A stretch of DNA of 64,000 nucleotides from Macrolepiota albuminosa (taxonomy: Eukaryota > Basidiomycota > Agaricomycetes > Agaricales > Agaricaceae), in assembly GCA_027475525.1 (NCBI GenBank), contig JAMWFC010000132.1, forward strand, positions 1,259,629 to 1,323,628, written 5' to 3'. Below, one piece after another: positions 32,515 to 41,932 of this stretch. Within the stretch, counting starts at the first letter, position 1, and each line of letters starts with the position of its first letter. The notes beneath the pieces are model-generated. The model was not told the DNA's origin and did not search any database. It saw only the letters and a program-made list of their open reading frames with translations. A program made the translations under genes and the position numbers.

Positions 32515-32519
32515 TCATG

Positions 32520-32731
32520 TGTGACGTGAGCCAGCCGGATTAGGATTGGGTCACGGCACACGGGGTAGAGTCTCGCGGTGTGAACTGTTGTAAGTCCTCG
32601 ATTGCAAAAAAACTCCTAACTACAACATGTGTTCTGGTATATAAGTAAAACTAAGCGATCGTCAAGGAGAGTGATGTAAGTATAATGAAAACATATGGCT
32701 GAGAGTGTCACGTAGTCACGGAACCGCTACA
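32520..32731 (-). repeat. Element 2 3' LTR (left copy)
   Basis: 212 bp, TGTGACGTGAG...GAACCGCTACA on the plus strand, same as 41892-42103. The minus strand just inside reads CGGCTGGAGGGCGTA, a weak polypurine tract (GGAGGG). Confidence 0.95.
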
Positions 32732-32980
32732 TACGCCCTCCAGCCGAACGGGTGGTCCTGGCTCGGCTTCCAAGATTCGAAAGATAGTTAAATGGTGTAA
32801 CAAATATTAGATGGAATATCAGAATATTAAACTGGAACTTATCAGGGAACGTCACGGAGTTGGACAAACTAGAATCGTAGAAACCAAAGAGTGTGTGGTA
32901 TAGATAATGCCTCGGAAGGGCAAAATAAAAGGCGAAGAGACAAGACTTTATAGTGGGAATCACTGGTCCTCCAGTATAAG

Positions 32981-34126
32981 TCAAACGGTGGGCTCGAGAC
33001 CGAAGTCGAGGTCGAATAATTCTTCCGGGGCCTTTGAGGCATCGACAGTCTTCATAAGTACGTCGTCGTCGGCTGTCACAGGGTTTAATAGTGCGGAATC
33101 ATAAGGAACTCTGGGGCTATCGGGTGCATAGCGATTTTCGAGGATAGTGCCGTCCGCAGCCCTCACCACAGGACTGCCTCTAGAATTCCTTTCCACCTGA
33201 GTGGGGAGATCACCAAAGTGTGCTTCAAGCTGAAGAGTGGGTTTAACGGAGGGCTGGCTGGAAGAGATAGGCTGAGATTTATGTGGTTGGACAGTGGAGG
33301 GGGATCGATCACGGCGCGTCGAGCCTTCAGAGCGGTATCCATCGTTACTACTATCCGAATCGGAGTCGTCGCTGTCCATTCTAGCACGCTCCTTGCGTTC
33401 GTCACGACGCTGCTGATAGAAGTGAGTTTTAGATGAGTTGGCTAAGTGGGGGTGGTGGATAGCAGCCATCGTAGTCTTAAACATAATTTCGTCCACATAA
33501 CCCTTCTTAGTGATGAGTCCGAGCGTGATCAAGTCATGGTACCGTTCCTTATCCACAAATTGAGTACGGATGTGTGCAGATCGCACGCGATGATCGGGAA
33601 CGGTCCATTGGCCAGACTTGGCATTATAGGCAGCAAACCGATACTTGTACTCGTGAGCAGGGACCGAGTTGAATATCTCTGCAAAGCGGTCCAACCCAAA
33701 TGGAATGGCTGCCTTGGTGCGTCCTCCTTTCTTGCACACTTTCTTATTGAAGTCAAGGTACTCCAGCATCTGAAGAGGGTGAATCGTGAAACTGGGGTTT
33801 TGATTCGGAGGAGTAAGGTGGATGAGCTGGGTATGCTTATCTTGGTGTACCCAAGGATGCTTAGGAATGCTAGGGATGTCGTAGGGTTGATCACGAGAGG
33901 AGAAGCCACGGCCAGAGTATTGGTGGCGCCCTCCACGGCCACGAGAATTACGATAGGGTGGCATAGGAAGGGGAGTGCCGGTGAGGTCGACTAAAGATAG
34001 GAGAAGGGCAGAGGCGGGGGGTTTAAGGAGGTCCTGTGCGGCAGTACAGGTGAGTCCTCCCTCGTTATAACACGGTTCCATCTCTATCATTCCCAGATAG
34101 GACATCAGGGGGTGGTACGCCCACAC
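32981..34126 (-). CDS. Extra 3' ORF of element 2 (RGG-containing, unknown function)
   Basis: 381 codons, intronless, starting 62 bp inside the end of the integrase ORF in another frame and ending 250 bp before the 3' LTR. Near residues 55-75 it has an Arg/Gly-rich stretch (NSRGRGGRHQYSGRGF). A middle region reads like a folded domain (FGLDRFAEIFNSVPAHEYKYRFAAYNA, VRSAHIRTQFVDKERYHDL). A Ser/Asp-rich segment (DSDDSDSDSSNDGYRSEG) follows, and an acidic end (PEELFDLDFGLEPTV). No membrane segment, so not an envelope protein. I do not recognise the family. The overlap with integrase suggests reinitiation, a separate mRNA or frameshifting. Confidence 0.65.
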   Translation of the reverse strand: MWAYHPLMSYLGMIEMEPCYNEGGLTCTAAQDLLKPPASALLLSLVDLTGTPLPMPPYRNSRGRGGRHQYSGRGFSSRDQPYDIPSIPKHPWVHQDKHTQLIHLTPPNQNPSFTIHPLQMLEYLDFNKKVCKKGGRTKAAIPFGLDRFAEIFNSVPAHEYKYRFAAYNAKSGQWTVPDHRVRSAHIRTQFVDKERYHDLITLGLITKKGYVDEIMFKTTMAAIHHPHLANSSKTHFYQQRRDERKERARMDSDDSDSDSSNDGYRSEGSTRRDRSPSTVQPHKSQPISSSQPSVKPTLQLEAHFGDLPTQVERNSRGSPVVRAADGTILENRYAPDSPRVPYDSALLNPVTADDDVLMKTVDASKAPEELFDLDFGLEPTV

Positions 34127-35861
34127 CCTCCTGAAGCTCAGATATATGTTCTATTCCAAGGAGGTCGAAATAAGGTGGTAAGAGGTCAAGTTCTGAAATC
34201 TGAGAATAGCTCATCCAAGTCTTGTCACCAGCTTTCCACAGTACCTCAAACATGGCATTTGCACGGGTGCCCTTGTGCGCTACAATCTTGTCAGCCGCCC
34301 ATTCGCTAGCATCCTCGTTTACTATTTGCTCATCCAGGCGGCCAGGAAACAGCCGATCATCATTAGGCTTATGGATACGGAGTAACAACGCGTGGAACAC
34401 ATTATGAATTCCCCGTCGCTTCATTTCAGCAGGCAGATCTACCTGAAAGGAACTGTTTCTATAGTCCTCAATAATGGGATAGGGTCCCACGAACTTGGGA
34501 ATAAACTTGCGAGTAAGCCCTTTTGGAAAACTCATGTTTTCAGTAGAAACGTAAACTAAGTCCTTTACTACAAATGGTACCATTCTTCTTTTTTGATTAG
34601 CATCTTGCGTCTGTTTTACACGTGCACCAATGATACTGTCATGAGCCGCCATAATGGCTAGGCGCAACCGTTGTGCAAATACTCTCACCCCAGGGAATTC
34701 TGATCTTGGAGCCATCCTCCATATCATAGGTCTTGGCATTCGGCCCGTATTCAGAAAGAAAGGGGAGTACCCTGTTGTTTCAGACCTTGCCGAGTTCACC
34801 GCAAATTCTACAGCAGGTAACTTGGCAACCCAATCTCTTTGAGTAGGCCCGATGCATTGCCTGATCATCTGGGTAATAGTTCTATTAGCTCGCTCAGTGG
34901 ATCCATCAGATTCTGGATGGTATGCCGAAGACATCCGGAGTTGTGTCCCAATCAAAGAATGAAGGTGAGTCCAGAATGTACTAGTAAAGTAGGAGTCTCG
35001 ATCACTAACAATAGCCCTAGGAAGTCCATGGTGCTTATAAACTTCACTAAATACTAGTTCAGCCACATTTCTCGCTGTATAGTCAGTCCGACTAGGTACT
35101 ATATGTACCATTCCAGTTAATAAATCTATAATTACTGTGATGGCATCATAAGTGCCATTCCGATCCTTGGACTCTGGCAATGGGCCTAGGAAATCAATGC
35201 CGATTACCTCCCATGGTTGGGTGGGGACTGTCAGAGGATTAAGGAGTCCATACAGACGTTGATTATTAGGCTTGCTACGCATACATGTACTGCACGTTTC
35301 ACAGAATTTTCTGACATCTCGGTCCATGGTTTTCCACCAAACCATCTCACGCAGGTAAGTGTAAGTCTTCCTATGCCCAAGATGGGCTAATAACGAATGT
35401 GCTTCTGAGATAACTATCTCACGGACACTCCTGCCATTAACAATGATTGATGGGACACAAAGCTTTCTCTCTGTTGCTGTCCGAAGGTAAACTAAGCCAT
35501 CCTCGCATTCAAAATTCTTATAGGCCTTAGGATCTTCAAGGATCTTCTTGAATAGATTATCTTCAGCATATCTGCCTTTTATCATGTCCAGTAAGTCGAT
35601 CGGTTGTTTATTTCCTCTTAATAATTCCTCAATCGAGATGGGTGGCATTGCTTCAATCTGTTCTCGAAGTGCTTCTGACTGTGCCGCCAATTGCTCCTCT
35701 CTCTCCTGTTCCAAGGAGTTGGTGACTTTGTCACTCTGTTGTTTATCCTTATGTCTAGCTGGTATTCTTATTAACAGTTTTTCATGCACAGGATCAGTTT
35801 CTCTATCTGTCCCGCCCTCCTTTTGTTTTTGAGGGCCCTTAAGAACAAAATGACGTTTCAT
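34065..35861 (-). CDS. Element 2 integrase with chromodomain
   Basis: Integrase with zinc domain (HSLLAHLGHRKTYTYL, CSTCMRSK) and catalytic residues in IGIDFLGPLPES, AIVSDRDSYFTS and SDGSTERANRT. FIPKFVGPYPIIEDY is the GPY region. EWAADKIVAHKG...FEVLWKAGDKTWMSYSQI is the chromodomain. The first 90 residues are a charged linker, and the ORF is the C-terminal part of Pol. The junction with the preceding segment (35858-36070) involves a frame change. Confidence 0.93.
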   Translation of the reverse strand: MKRHFVLKGPQKQKEGGTDRETDPVHEKLLIRIPARHKDKQQSDKVTNSLEQEREEQLAAQSEALREQIEAMPPISIEELLRGNKQPIDLLDMIKGRYAEDNLFKKILEDPKAYKNFECEDGLVYLRTATERKLCVPSIIVNGRSVREIVISEAHSLLAHLGHRKTYTYLREMVWWKTMDRDVRKFCETCSTCMRSKPNNQRLYGLLNPLTVPTQPWEVIGIDFLGPLPESKDRNGTYDAITVIIDLLTGMVHIVPSRTDYTARNVAELVFSEVYKHHGLPRAIVSDRDSYFTSTFWTHLHSLIGTQLRMSSAYHPESDGSTERANRTITQMIRQCIGPTQRDWVAKLPAVEFAVNSARSETTGYSPFFLNTGRMPRPMIWRMAPRSEFPGVRVFAQRLRLAIMAAHDSIIGARVKQTQDANQKRRMVPFVVKDLVYVSTENMSFPKGLTRKFIPKFVGPYPIIEDYRNSSFQVDLPAEMKRRGIHNVFHALLLRIHKPNDDRLFPGRLDEQIVNEDASEWAADKIVAHKGTRANAMFEVLWKAGDKTWMSYSQISELDLLPPYFDLLGIEHISELQEGVGVPPPDVLSGNDRDGTVL

Positions 35862-36085
35862 TCTTGCTCTTTCGAGGTCTCCGGTCGTCCAGTTTCGGCA
35901 GGTTCGACACTGCTTCTATTGTTCCTCCAACTCGGAGGTTGTTCGATTCCCAGTGTAGCCATGCTGGTCAGTTCGGATTGATCCTGTATCTCTGTGGCAC
36001 TCTCGCCCTCCATTCCAACAAGAACAGGCATCGAAATCATATGCTCTCCCAGATAGTCATTGTCTATCACATCATGGTACGTGTA

Positions 36086-36490
36086 TTAACTCCGAGATCT
36101 CACTGTACCTGACTCCTCATTTGAGTATAGTCGAGATAACGCATCTGACAAAATGTTTTCAGTACCTGGGACATAAATGACTTCAAAATCGAACTCCGAA
36201 ATCTTCTCAAGCCATCTGGCTTGTCGTCCCGACAAGTTCTTTTGTTCCAGTAAGTGAATCAGTCCTTTGTGGTCAGTGTACCACTTAAATCGGACTCCTT
36301 GTAGGATGTCTCGGTACCTTAACATAGTTTCAACCCCTGCAAGCATCTTGACTTCATGGACAGGGTAATTCTGTTGAGCGGGATTAAGCTTCACCGAGAA
36401 AAATGCTGATACGTCTGCTGTCTTCCAATCATGTCCTTGACTAACAACACCAGCTATTCCTGTAGCGCAGCCATCAGTCACCACATTCAC
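36086..36490 (-). CDS. Element 2 RNase H domain
   Basis: NVVTDGCATGIAGVV (D), NYPVHEVKMLAGVETML (E), RFKWYTDHKGLIHLL (D) and LSGRQARWLEKISEFDFEVIYVPGTENILSDALSRL show a Ty3-type RNase H. It is in the same frame as the RT ORF to its right, separated only by TGA at 36524-36526. Its own end is a TAA at 36086-36088, after which the frame stays open to 35858. Confidence 0.92.
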   Translation of the reverse strand: MNVVTDGCATGIAGVVSQGHDWKTADVSAFFSVKLNPAQQNYPVHEVKMLAGVETMLRYRDILQGVRFKWYTDHKGLIHLLEQKNLSGRQARWLEKISEFDFEVIYVPGTENILSDALSRLYSNEESGTVRSRS

Positions 36491-36523
36491 TGGTGGCGCT
36501 TCCTTATCATATCTGAGGGGTCT

Positions 36524-37708
36524 TCAATGGTGATCCTTACAGCGCATGGCCGAGCGCTTTACATCTTCGAAGGCTCGTTGATGGGTATGATCCCATCGGT
36601 AAGGGACAGTGTCTCCTGTAAGTGTATGCAACACTCCCATCGGAATCCTGACTCGATCAATGTCATCTGCCAGATAACCGGCCGCCCCAAGGAACCCCCT
36701 CAGCAGGTCGCGATTAGTTGGTGTTTTCCACTTTGACAGAGCATCGACCTTATCTGGGTCCATGCGTATGCCCTGATCCGTGATTACTCGTCCTAACACT
36801 TTCATTTCAGCACATAAAAACTGAAGTTTCCGTTTGCTCAGGTATAGCTTTTCTCTTTTCAGTATATCTAGAATTAACTTAACATGTTTGACATGTTCTT
36901 CGAGTGAATTAGAATATATAATTATATCATCGAGATATACGTCGACAAATCGGCCAATGTAAGCTGCAAACAAGTGGTTCATTAGAGCCTGGTAAGTGGC
37001 AGGCGCGTTGCAATCCCCCTGCTGGATAACATGGCTCACCATGTTCCCATCAGGTGTAGTCACGGTGGTCCTAGCAACGTGTTCAGGCTTGATACGAATT
37101 TGCTCATAGGCATCTTGTCCGTCAATAATTGACCTATACTTCGTGCCGGCGGCACGTCTCAGGATCCCGTCCATATCTGGCAGTGGGGATGACTTCTTAT
37201 AGGTATTTGCGTTTCTAGCTCGAAGGTCTATTACGCTTCGTAACCTAGTCGGTTCACCAGGCTTCCCTGGCTTCTTCAAGAACATCATTGGAACCGCGTT
37301 ACCACTAGCCATCACTTCCCATCGACCAGTTTTAATATAAGCTGCTCTTTTCTCGTCCCACAGAGGTCTCAGGGCTTCTGGACATCTGGACGGTCTCCAT
37401 GGATATACCACGCTCTCATCTATTATCAGGATCTCATGGTTTATTGCACGCAACGGTGGCAGTGGGGTATCTGTGGCTGATTTGCAAATTGGCTTGGCGT
37501 AAAGTTTCAACTCTTCTCTTATTTGGTCTAGACTACGCTCAACCTGTTCTATTGCCCGGGAGGACAATCTAGTGACACCCATACCTTCCTTCATTGGTAC
37601 GGCTTCTGTACTACCAACAATCACTCTTGGTGGGTTGAGTCCGATTGCAACCTTGTGCTGATATATCCAGGGGGTACCCAGGATCATATCATAGCCGTGT
37701 AAGTTCAT
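36524..37708 (-). CDS. Element 2 reverse transcriptase
   Basis: Complete RT core: MMFLKKPGKPGEPTRLRSVID, YRSIIDGQDAYEQIRI, VIQQGDCNAPATYQALM, the catalytic VYLDDIIIYSNS, VLGRVITDQGIRM and the thumb LLRGFLGAAGYLA. The start of the ORF still contains the end of protease (HGYDMILGTPWIYQHK). The TGA that closes it reads in frame into RNase H. Confidence 0.95.
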   Translation of the reverse strand: MNLHGYDMILGTPWIYQHKVAIGLNPPRVIVGSTEAVPMKEGMGVTRLSSRAIEQVERSLDQIREELKLYAKPICKSATDTPLPPLRAINHEILIIDESVVYPWRPSRCPEALRPLWDEKRAAYIKTGRWEVMASGNAVPMMFLKKPGKPGEPTRLRSVIDLRARNANTYKKSSPLPDMDGILRRAAGTKYRSIIDGQDAYEQIRIKPEHVARTTVTTPDGNMVSHVIQQGDCNAPATYQALMNHLFAAYIGRFVDVYLDDIIIYSNSLEEHVKHVKLILDILKREKLYLSKRKLQFLCAEMKVLGRVITDQGIRMDPDKVDALSKWKTPTNRDLLRGFLGAAGYLADDIDRVRIPMGVLHTLTGDTVPYRWDHTHQRAFEDVKRSAMRCKDHH

Positions 37709-37720
37709 TACGTCGAAGTA

Positions 37721-38350
37721 TCATAGTCCCTTGATCTTTTGATATTCAAATTCTGCCGTGACCCCGTAGTTGACTTTGGATCTAGAACCTTGAACCGCCA
37801 GCAACACCGGTATGGCGTGCGTTAGTTCCTGCTTCTTCAGCTTCAATTGTTCCACCACAGTTGTTGATACGAAGTCTCCAAGGGAGCCAGAGTCAACTAA
37901 CGCGCGAACTGGGTGCCCATCCAGCTTTACTACAATAACCAAAGGCTTTGGAATTGTCCGAGCTATATCTTTTCGTCTAACGTTATTACGCGATAGGGCT
38001 GGAAACGTCCCAGCCTCCACCTGTTGACCATGGAGTTCTAACACCTTCAACGAGGTGGGTGTGGACTCAATTTGCATACGCGTCCTAGCACTCATAATTC
38101 TTAATAGATCAGCCATGTCGTCCGGTACAGAGTCTGCCTGGTGCCCATTTTCTATTAGATCAAGTCCCAGATTCTCCTGTTCTTCCTCAAAAAACACGTC
38201 TCGAATCTGGTTCAACTTTCGATCTAATTGCTTCTGGTACCAGTGTACTATATTGAATAACAGATTCTTCAGGTACTCTTCCGAAACGTTCACGCGGAAC
38301 TCCAAGGTTCGATCATACACCTCGAACTCGGTGTCAGTGATTTGGTTCAC
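37721..38350 (-). CDS. Element 2 protease region
   Basis: Contains the aspartic protease active site VRALVDSGSLGDFVS in a retropepsin-like fold, preceded by about 110 residues of linker. It is separated from RT only by an in-frame TGA at 37721-37723 (KIKGL, stop, YFDVMNLHGYD), and from the upstream part by TGA at 38378-38380. All are segments of one Gag-Pol frame. Confidence 0.85.
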   Translation of the reverse strand: MNQITDTEFEVYDRTLEFRVNVSEEYLKNLLFNIVHWYQKQLDRKLNQIRDVFFEEEQENLGLDLIENGHQADSVPDDMADLLRIMSARTRMQIESTPTSLKVLELHGQQVEAGTFPALSRNNVRRKDIARTIPKPLVIVVKLDGHPVRALVDSGSLGDFVSTTVVEQLKLKKQELTHAIPVLLAVQGSRSKVNYGVTAEFEYQKIKGL

Positions 38351-38569
38351 CTTAAACCGTCCTCTCTGCTTCGAGGGTCACGAGTCTTCACCTGGAAGGT
38401 ATGGACCGCCTAATTGCAACACTTGTGCTGCATTCCAAGCTCGTACGTCAACAGCCAGTCCCACGTCATACCACTGTCTCCGATTGAGCGCGGTTCCGGA
38501 TGCCGCATGGCACTGGTGAGCATACCACAAAGACGGTTTGAAATTTTGATCCTCAACCATGCTTTTAGG

Positions 38570-38723
38570 CAGCACAGTGTCGAAGCTCCTGACTATGTCT
38601 ACAACACAGACTTCATCTTCACTGATATCATATGATAGGAAACGACCAGCACAGTGTCGAAGCTCCTGACTATGTCTACAACACAGACTTCATCTTCACT
38701 GATATCATATGATAGGAAACGAC
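38570..38723. repeat. 77-bp exact tandem duplication (probable assembly error)
   Basis: Positions 38570-38646 and 38647-38723 are identical. Collapsing exactly 77 bp joins DIVRSFDTVL to PKSMVEDQNF in frame, which supports an artefact. Confidence 0.92.
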
Positions 38724-39975
38724 GTCCTCGGAATTGCAAGCAATTGGCTGGGTCTCCGGGATAGGGCTGTCTCAATTCCAAGAAGTACTCCACCTTACGA
38801 CCTTGAGCGCTTCCTATTCTGTCTGGCTTCCCGCGGGCTAATTCTTCTTTCCACAGGTGATACAACTTAACTTCTCCATTCGGTACATCAGTATCATAAA
38901 CGTCTCTTCCGAAATCTCTCAGCGAGCTCAATATAACTTCAGCCTCTGACATTTCAACATCAGATTCTCCGACATCGTTAGCCGGCAGTTCATTCATCTC
39001 GGTGGGGTCAGTTTCTGAATTAGGGGTCCAATTGTGTACATCTTCGTCCATACTACCCGAATCTTCGGATACCTCTGTATCAGATACAGATTGTAGGTCA
39101 GGAATGCTGTCACAGTCGGACTCATCCGTATCAGAGACTTGCTGGAGGTCAGGGAGGTCATCATCAATAGATTCGTCCCCATTGTATCCATCCTCCGAGA
39201 ATATAAAACTAATAATATCCCAGGCTGACTCTTCTCCCGAGTCGCACTTGGAATCAAATCCATTACTCGCAGTTGGTTCCATTCCAATCGCTCCAATGGA
39301 CAGACCCTGCGTCGTGTCCTCCAATGCCTCATCTCGTTGCCTATCGATCTCTTGTAGATCAAGTCGTATGCTGCTCGATTGGATTCCAGGGGGCTTATTG
39401 GAGCTGGACTTCACTGTCTTATTTTTAAAACAGTTTCTCGCAAAGTGGCCTTTACCGCCGCAGTAGAAACACTTCTCCGCTGCGCGATATTCTTCTATCT
39501 CTTCCTTGCTTAGCTTATGATGTTCACCCTTAGGTTTATCAGATCCGGTGGCCTCTTTTCTCCCGCTACTTCCCGAAAACTTATGCTTCATCGATGAGAA
39601 GCCAGGAGATTGGTTAGTCTTCTTCTTGTATTGGGAGTAATGCTTCTTAGATTGACCGGAGCCCCCAGGGTTACTTTGCTGACCACCCTTTTCACCACTT
39701 TTATGCTCTTTCTTCTTATCATTGCCATGATGATGATGGTGGGATTTATGCAAGCGATTCTCCATATTGGAGTTATCCTCCACATCCACCAATTCTGATC
39801 TCTCAATGAATTCTGCTTCCTCTACAATGCGATTCCATTTGGACGTTTCTGGAGTAAGTCCTTTCTTATATAATTCTTTCCGCACTGAGGTTCTGAACCC
39901 ATTGAATAGCTTAACAATCCTTTCTCTCTTGCTAATGTAACCGACGATCATAAACAGCTCCTCAAGTCCTGACAC
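38599..39975 (-). CDS. Element 2 Gag C-terminus with zinc knuckle
   Basis: Starts inside the Gag domain (GLEELFMIVGYISKRERIVKLFNGF), then a Lys/Ser/His-rich linker and the CCHC knuckle CFYCGGKGHFARNC. A long acidic Ser/Asp-rich segment (DDLPDLQQVSDTDESDCDS) follows, and a folded stretch (FLELRQPYPGDPANCLQFRGRRFL). Same frame as 40036-41694, from which it is separated by one TGA. Confidence 0.88.
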   Translation of the reverse strand: MSGLEELFMIVGYISKRERIVKLFNGFRTSVRKELYKKGLTPETSKWNRIVEEAEFIERSELVDVEDNSNMENRLHKSHHHHHGNDKKKEHKSGEKGGQQSNPGGSGQSKKHYSQYKKKTNQSPGFSSMKHKFSGSSGRKEATGSDKPKGEHHKLSKEEIEEYRAAEKCFYCGGKGHFARNCFKNKTVKSSSNKPPGIQSSSIRLDLQEIDRQRDEALEDTTQGLSIGAIGMEPTASNGFDSKCDSGEESAWDIISFIFSEDGYNGDESIDDDLPDLQQVSDTDESDCDSIPDLQSVSDTEVSEDSGSMDEDVHNWTPNSETDPTEMNELPANDVGESDVEMSEAEVILSSLRDFGRDVYDTDVPNGEVKLYHLWKEELARGKPDRIGSAQGRKVEYFLELRQPYPGDPANCLQFRGRRFLSYDISEDEVCVVDIVRSFDTVLVVSYHMISVKMKSVL

Positions 39976-40035
39976 GTAATCTCTTACTGCATGTTTTCCC
40001 TGATGATAACTGTTCAGTTTATTCCGCTGCTGATT

Positions 40036-41694
40036 TCAGAAATTGACAGGGAAACAGTCATTAAATAGTCCTTCGAAAAACTGATCTATCCCCCAACTTT
40101 CGGGATCTAGAGATGCCTCTTGTGCGTAGAATCTCCAGGCTCTTCCTTTCAGGAACTGAGATATAATCAGGACTTGACGACGCTTACTCACATGCCCATG
40201 TTTCAAATATAACGAGCAGTTAGACATGAATTGCATGAACTGCTGAACGTCAGCCGTTCCATCATAGGTTGACAGAGGATTGGGTCTAATACGGTCATTA
40301 CTACTGCTTGACCGTCTCCTTTTACGGTGCTTACAGGAGCTCTTAGATTTATGTCCCCCCCTTTTTCGATTTCGAGAGTACGACTTCCTGCGATCACGGC
40401 CCCTACGACTATCCTGAGAAGAGCTGTCAGATGAGCCAGACTGGCTGTCCTCCGAATCGGACCCTTCTGGGTAAGTCCCATCACTGCTATCATCCGAACT
40501 CGAGCTTGAACTATCATCACTAGGTTCAGAACCATTCATCACACGGACCCGTCGGAACGCATGTCCCAGGGCACTCTCACCTGAGATCTGTGCTACTGGT
40601 TTCATTGCTTCCGTCCGTGACTTTCTCTTTTTCTTAGATTTGGACTTCGATTTCCGTTTCTGAGGCTTCAAAACAGTGCCTTGTTCTCCTGAGCTCTCGT
40701 GGTCCTCTCTTCTTAGGTGACCCTTCAAGCTGCGTATTTTCTGGGTGAACTCACGAGGGGCAATGTATTCACGACCTTTCTTTTCAGCGCGAATCCTTTC
40801 CTTCTCTTCGATCTCGCGAGTGGCCTTGAGAAGAGCCGTTACTATACGCTTGTTCCGACGACGTTCCTTACGATCGATTGTATCATCGTCGTCTGAATCC
40901 CTTTGTTCGGCAACGTCTTCCTCTTCCCATTCCGAAGGCTCTTCTTCTCCTTCGGCCTGAAGGTCTATTGCTTCTCTATCCTTGGCTTCTCGTTCACGCC
41001 GAGCCAAGTTATACTCTTCCAGGATCTTTTCCTGTATTTCGGGGTCGATTTCCTCCCCCGTCAGATGGATATTTCCCCAATTGAGAGGGTCCACCCCTTT
41101 TCCTTTGTTATTGGAGGTACCTTCTTGCAGGTCTCTCTCATTTTCCGTTCCTGACTCATTCCTTGCAGTCACGGATATATTCGCATATCTACGGTCGATA
41201 CGCTCTCGGTCTACCTGTGTAAGATTGTTTCTAGCCGAATCTACTGCTCGGGCCTGTTCTTCTGACAGTCCCTCTTGTTCAGCTTGTTCCGACGCATCAT
41301 CTTCCACCCTCGCCCGTCGACGAGGTGGCTTTGCATCAACATCGATCCTCTGCTCGATGTCCAACTCGTCAGGTAAATCCGTCAATTCCGACGTATCCCT
41401 TGCAGTCAAGTGATCTTCACTTTCTTCTGCACCCGAGGTGTCTGTGCTCTCCCTTTCCGAGGGGTCTCCGGGCTCTCTTGGCTCCGGGATGCTCTGGGTA
41501 TTATAGCCAGGTCCACCTCTGTCTTGAAGGCTCCGAGTTCCCATCTCGGCGCCCTGGGTGGTCCTGGCCTGCGACTCGACCGCTCTGGTCTCGCGAACAT
41601 TCAATCCGGTTCTCATCCCCTGGCCAGTAGCCGCAGCCGCCAGGTTCCGTGTCCGGAGGGGGTATCTAGATGAAGAATTCTGGTTAGTATGCAT
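40036..41694 (-). CDS. Element 2 Gag N-terminus
   Basis: Starts MHTNQNSSSRYPLRTRN. It is mostly charged low-complexity sequence (EEDVAEQRDSDDDD, RRGRDRRKSYSRNRKRGG), then the beginning of the Gag fold (LSTYDGTADVQQFMQFMSNC, RAWRFYAQEASLDPESWGI). It ends FPVNF with TGA at 40036-40038. The frame continues NQQRNKLNSYHQGKHAVRDYV, the expected Gag continuation, so the stop interrupts the domain and most likely replaced an Arg codon (CGA). Confidence 0.88.
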   Translation of the reverse strand: MHTNQNSSSRYPLRTRNLAAAATGQGMRTGLNVRETRAVESQARTTQGAEMGTRSLQDRGGPGYNTQSIPEPREPGDPSERESTDTSGAEESEDHLTARDTSELTDLPDELDIEQRIDVDAKPPRRRARVEDDASEQAEQEGLSEEQARAVDSARNNLTQVDRERIDRRYANISVTARNESGTENERDLQEGTSNNKGKGVDPLNWGNIHLTGEEIDPEIQEKILEEYNLARREREAKDREAIDLQAEGEEEPSEWEEEDVAEQRDSDDDDTIDRKERRRNKRIVTALLKATREIEEKERIRAEKKGREYIAPREFTQKIRSLKGHLRREDHESSGEQGTVLKPQKRKSKSKSKKKRKSRTEAMKPVAQISGESALGHAFRRVRVMNGSEPSDDSSSSSSDDSSDGTYPEGSDSEDSQSGSSDSSSQDSRRGRDRRKSYSRNRKRGGHKSKSSCKHRKRRRSSSSNDRIRPNPLSTYDGTADVQQFMQFMSNCSLYLKHGHVSKRRQVLIISQFLKGRAWRFYAQEASLDPESWGIDQFFEGLFNDCFPVNF

Positions 41695-41778
41695 AATAAA
41701 CTGGTTTGCTCACTACTGGGTATGACTTCCGGTTGATCAGACCGTCCGAGATCCTCTTGAAGTGAGCCTTTTCTCTGT

Positions 41779-41932
41779 AGTTAGGTTTTTCTAAGACTTT
41801 AGAAGTTCAAAATATGTGACGTGAGCCAGCCGGATTAGGATTGGGTCACGGCACAAGTTAGGTTTTTCTAAGACTTTAGAAGTTCAAAATATGTGACGTG
41901 AGCCAGCCGGATTAGGATTGGGTCACGGCACA
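41779..41932. repeat. 77-bp exact tandem duplication (probable assembly error)
   Basis: Positions 41779-41855 and 41856-41932 are identical, straddling the inner edge of the right LTR. Collapsing 77 bp leaves an LTR matching the left copy base for base. Confidence 0.92.

Noticed and set aside
32981..34126. Extra ORF of element 2 as a retroviral envelope
   Set aside because: No signal peptide or membrane helix; it is Arg/Gly-rich and acidic.
36086..40038. TGA codons as selenocysteine or a reassigned genetic code
   Set aside because: Host genes in the same window end normally at TGA or TAA and use no internal TGA. CpG deamination is simpler.
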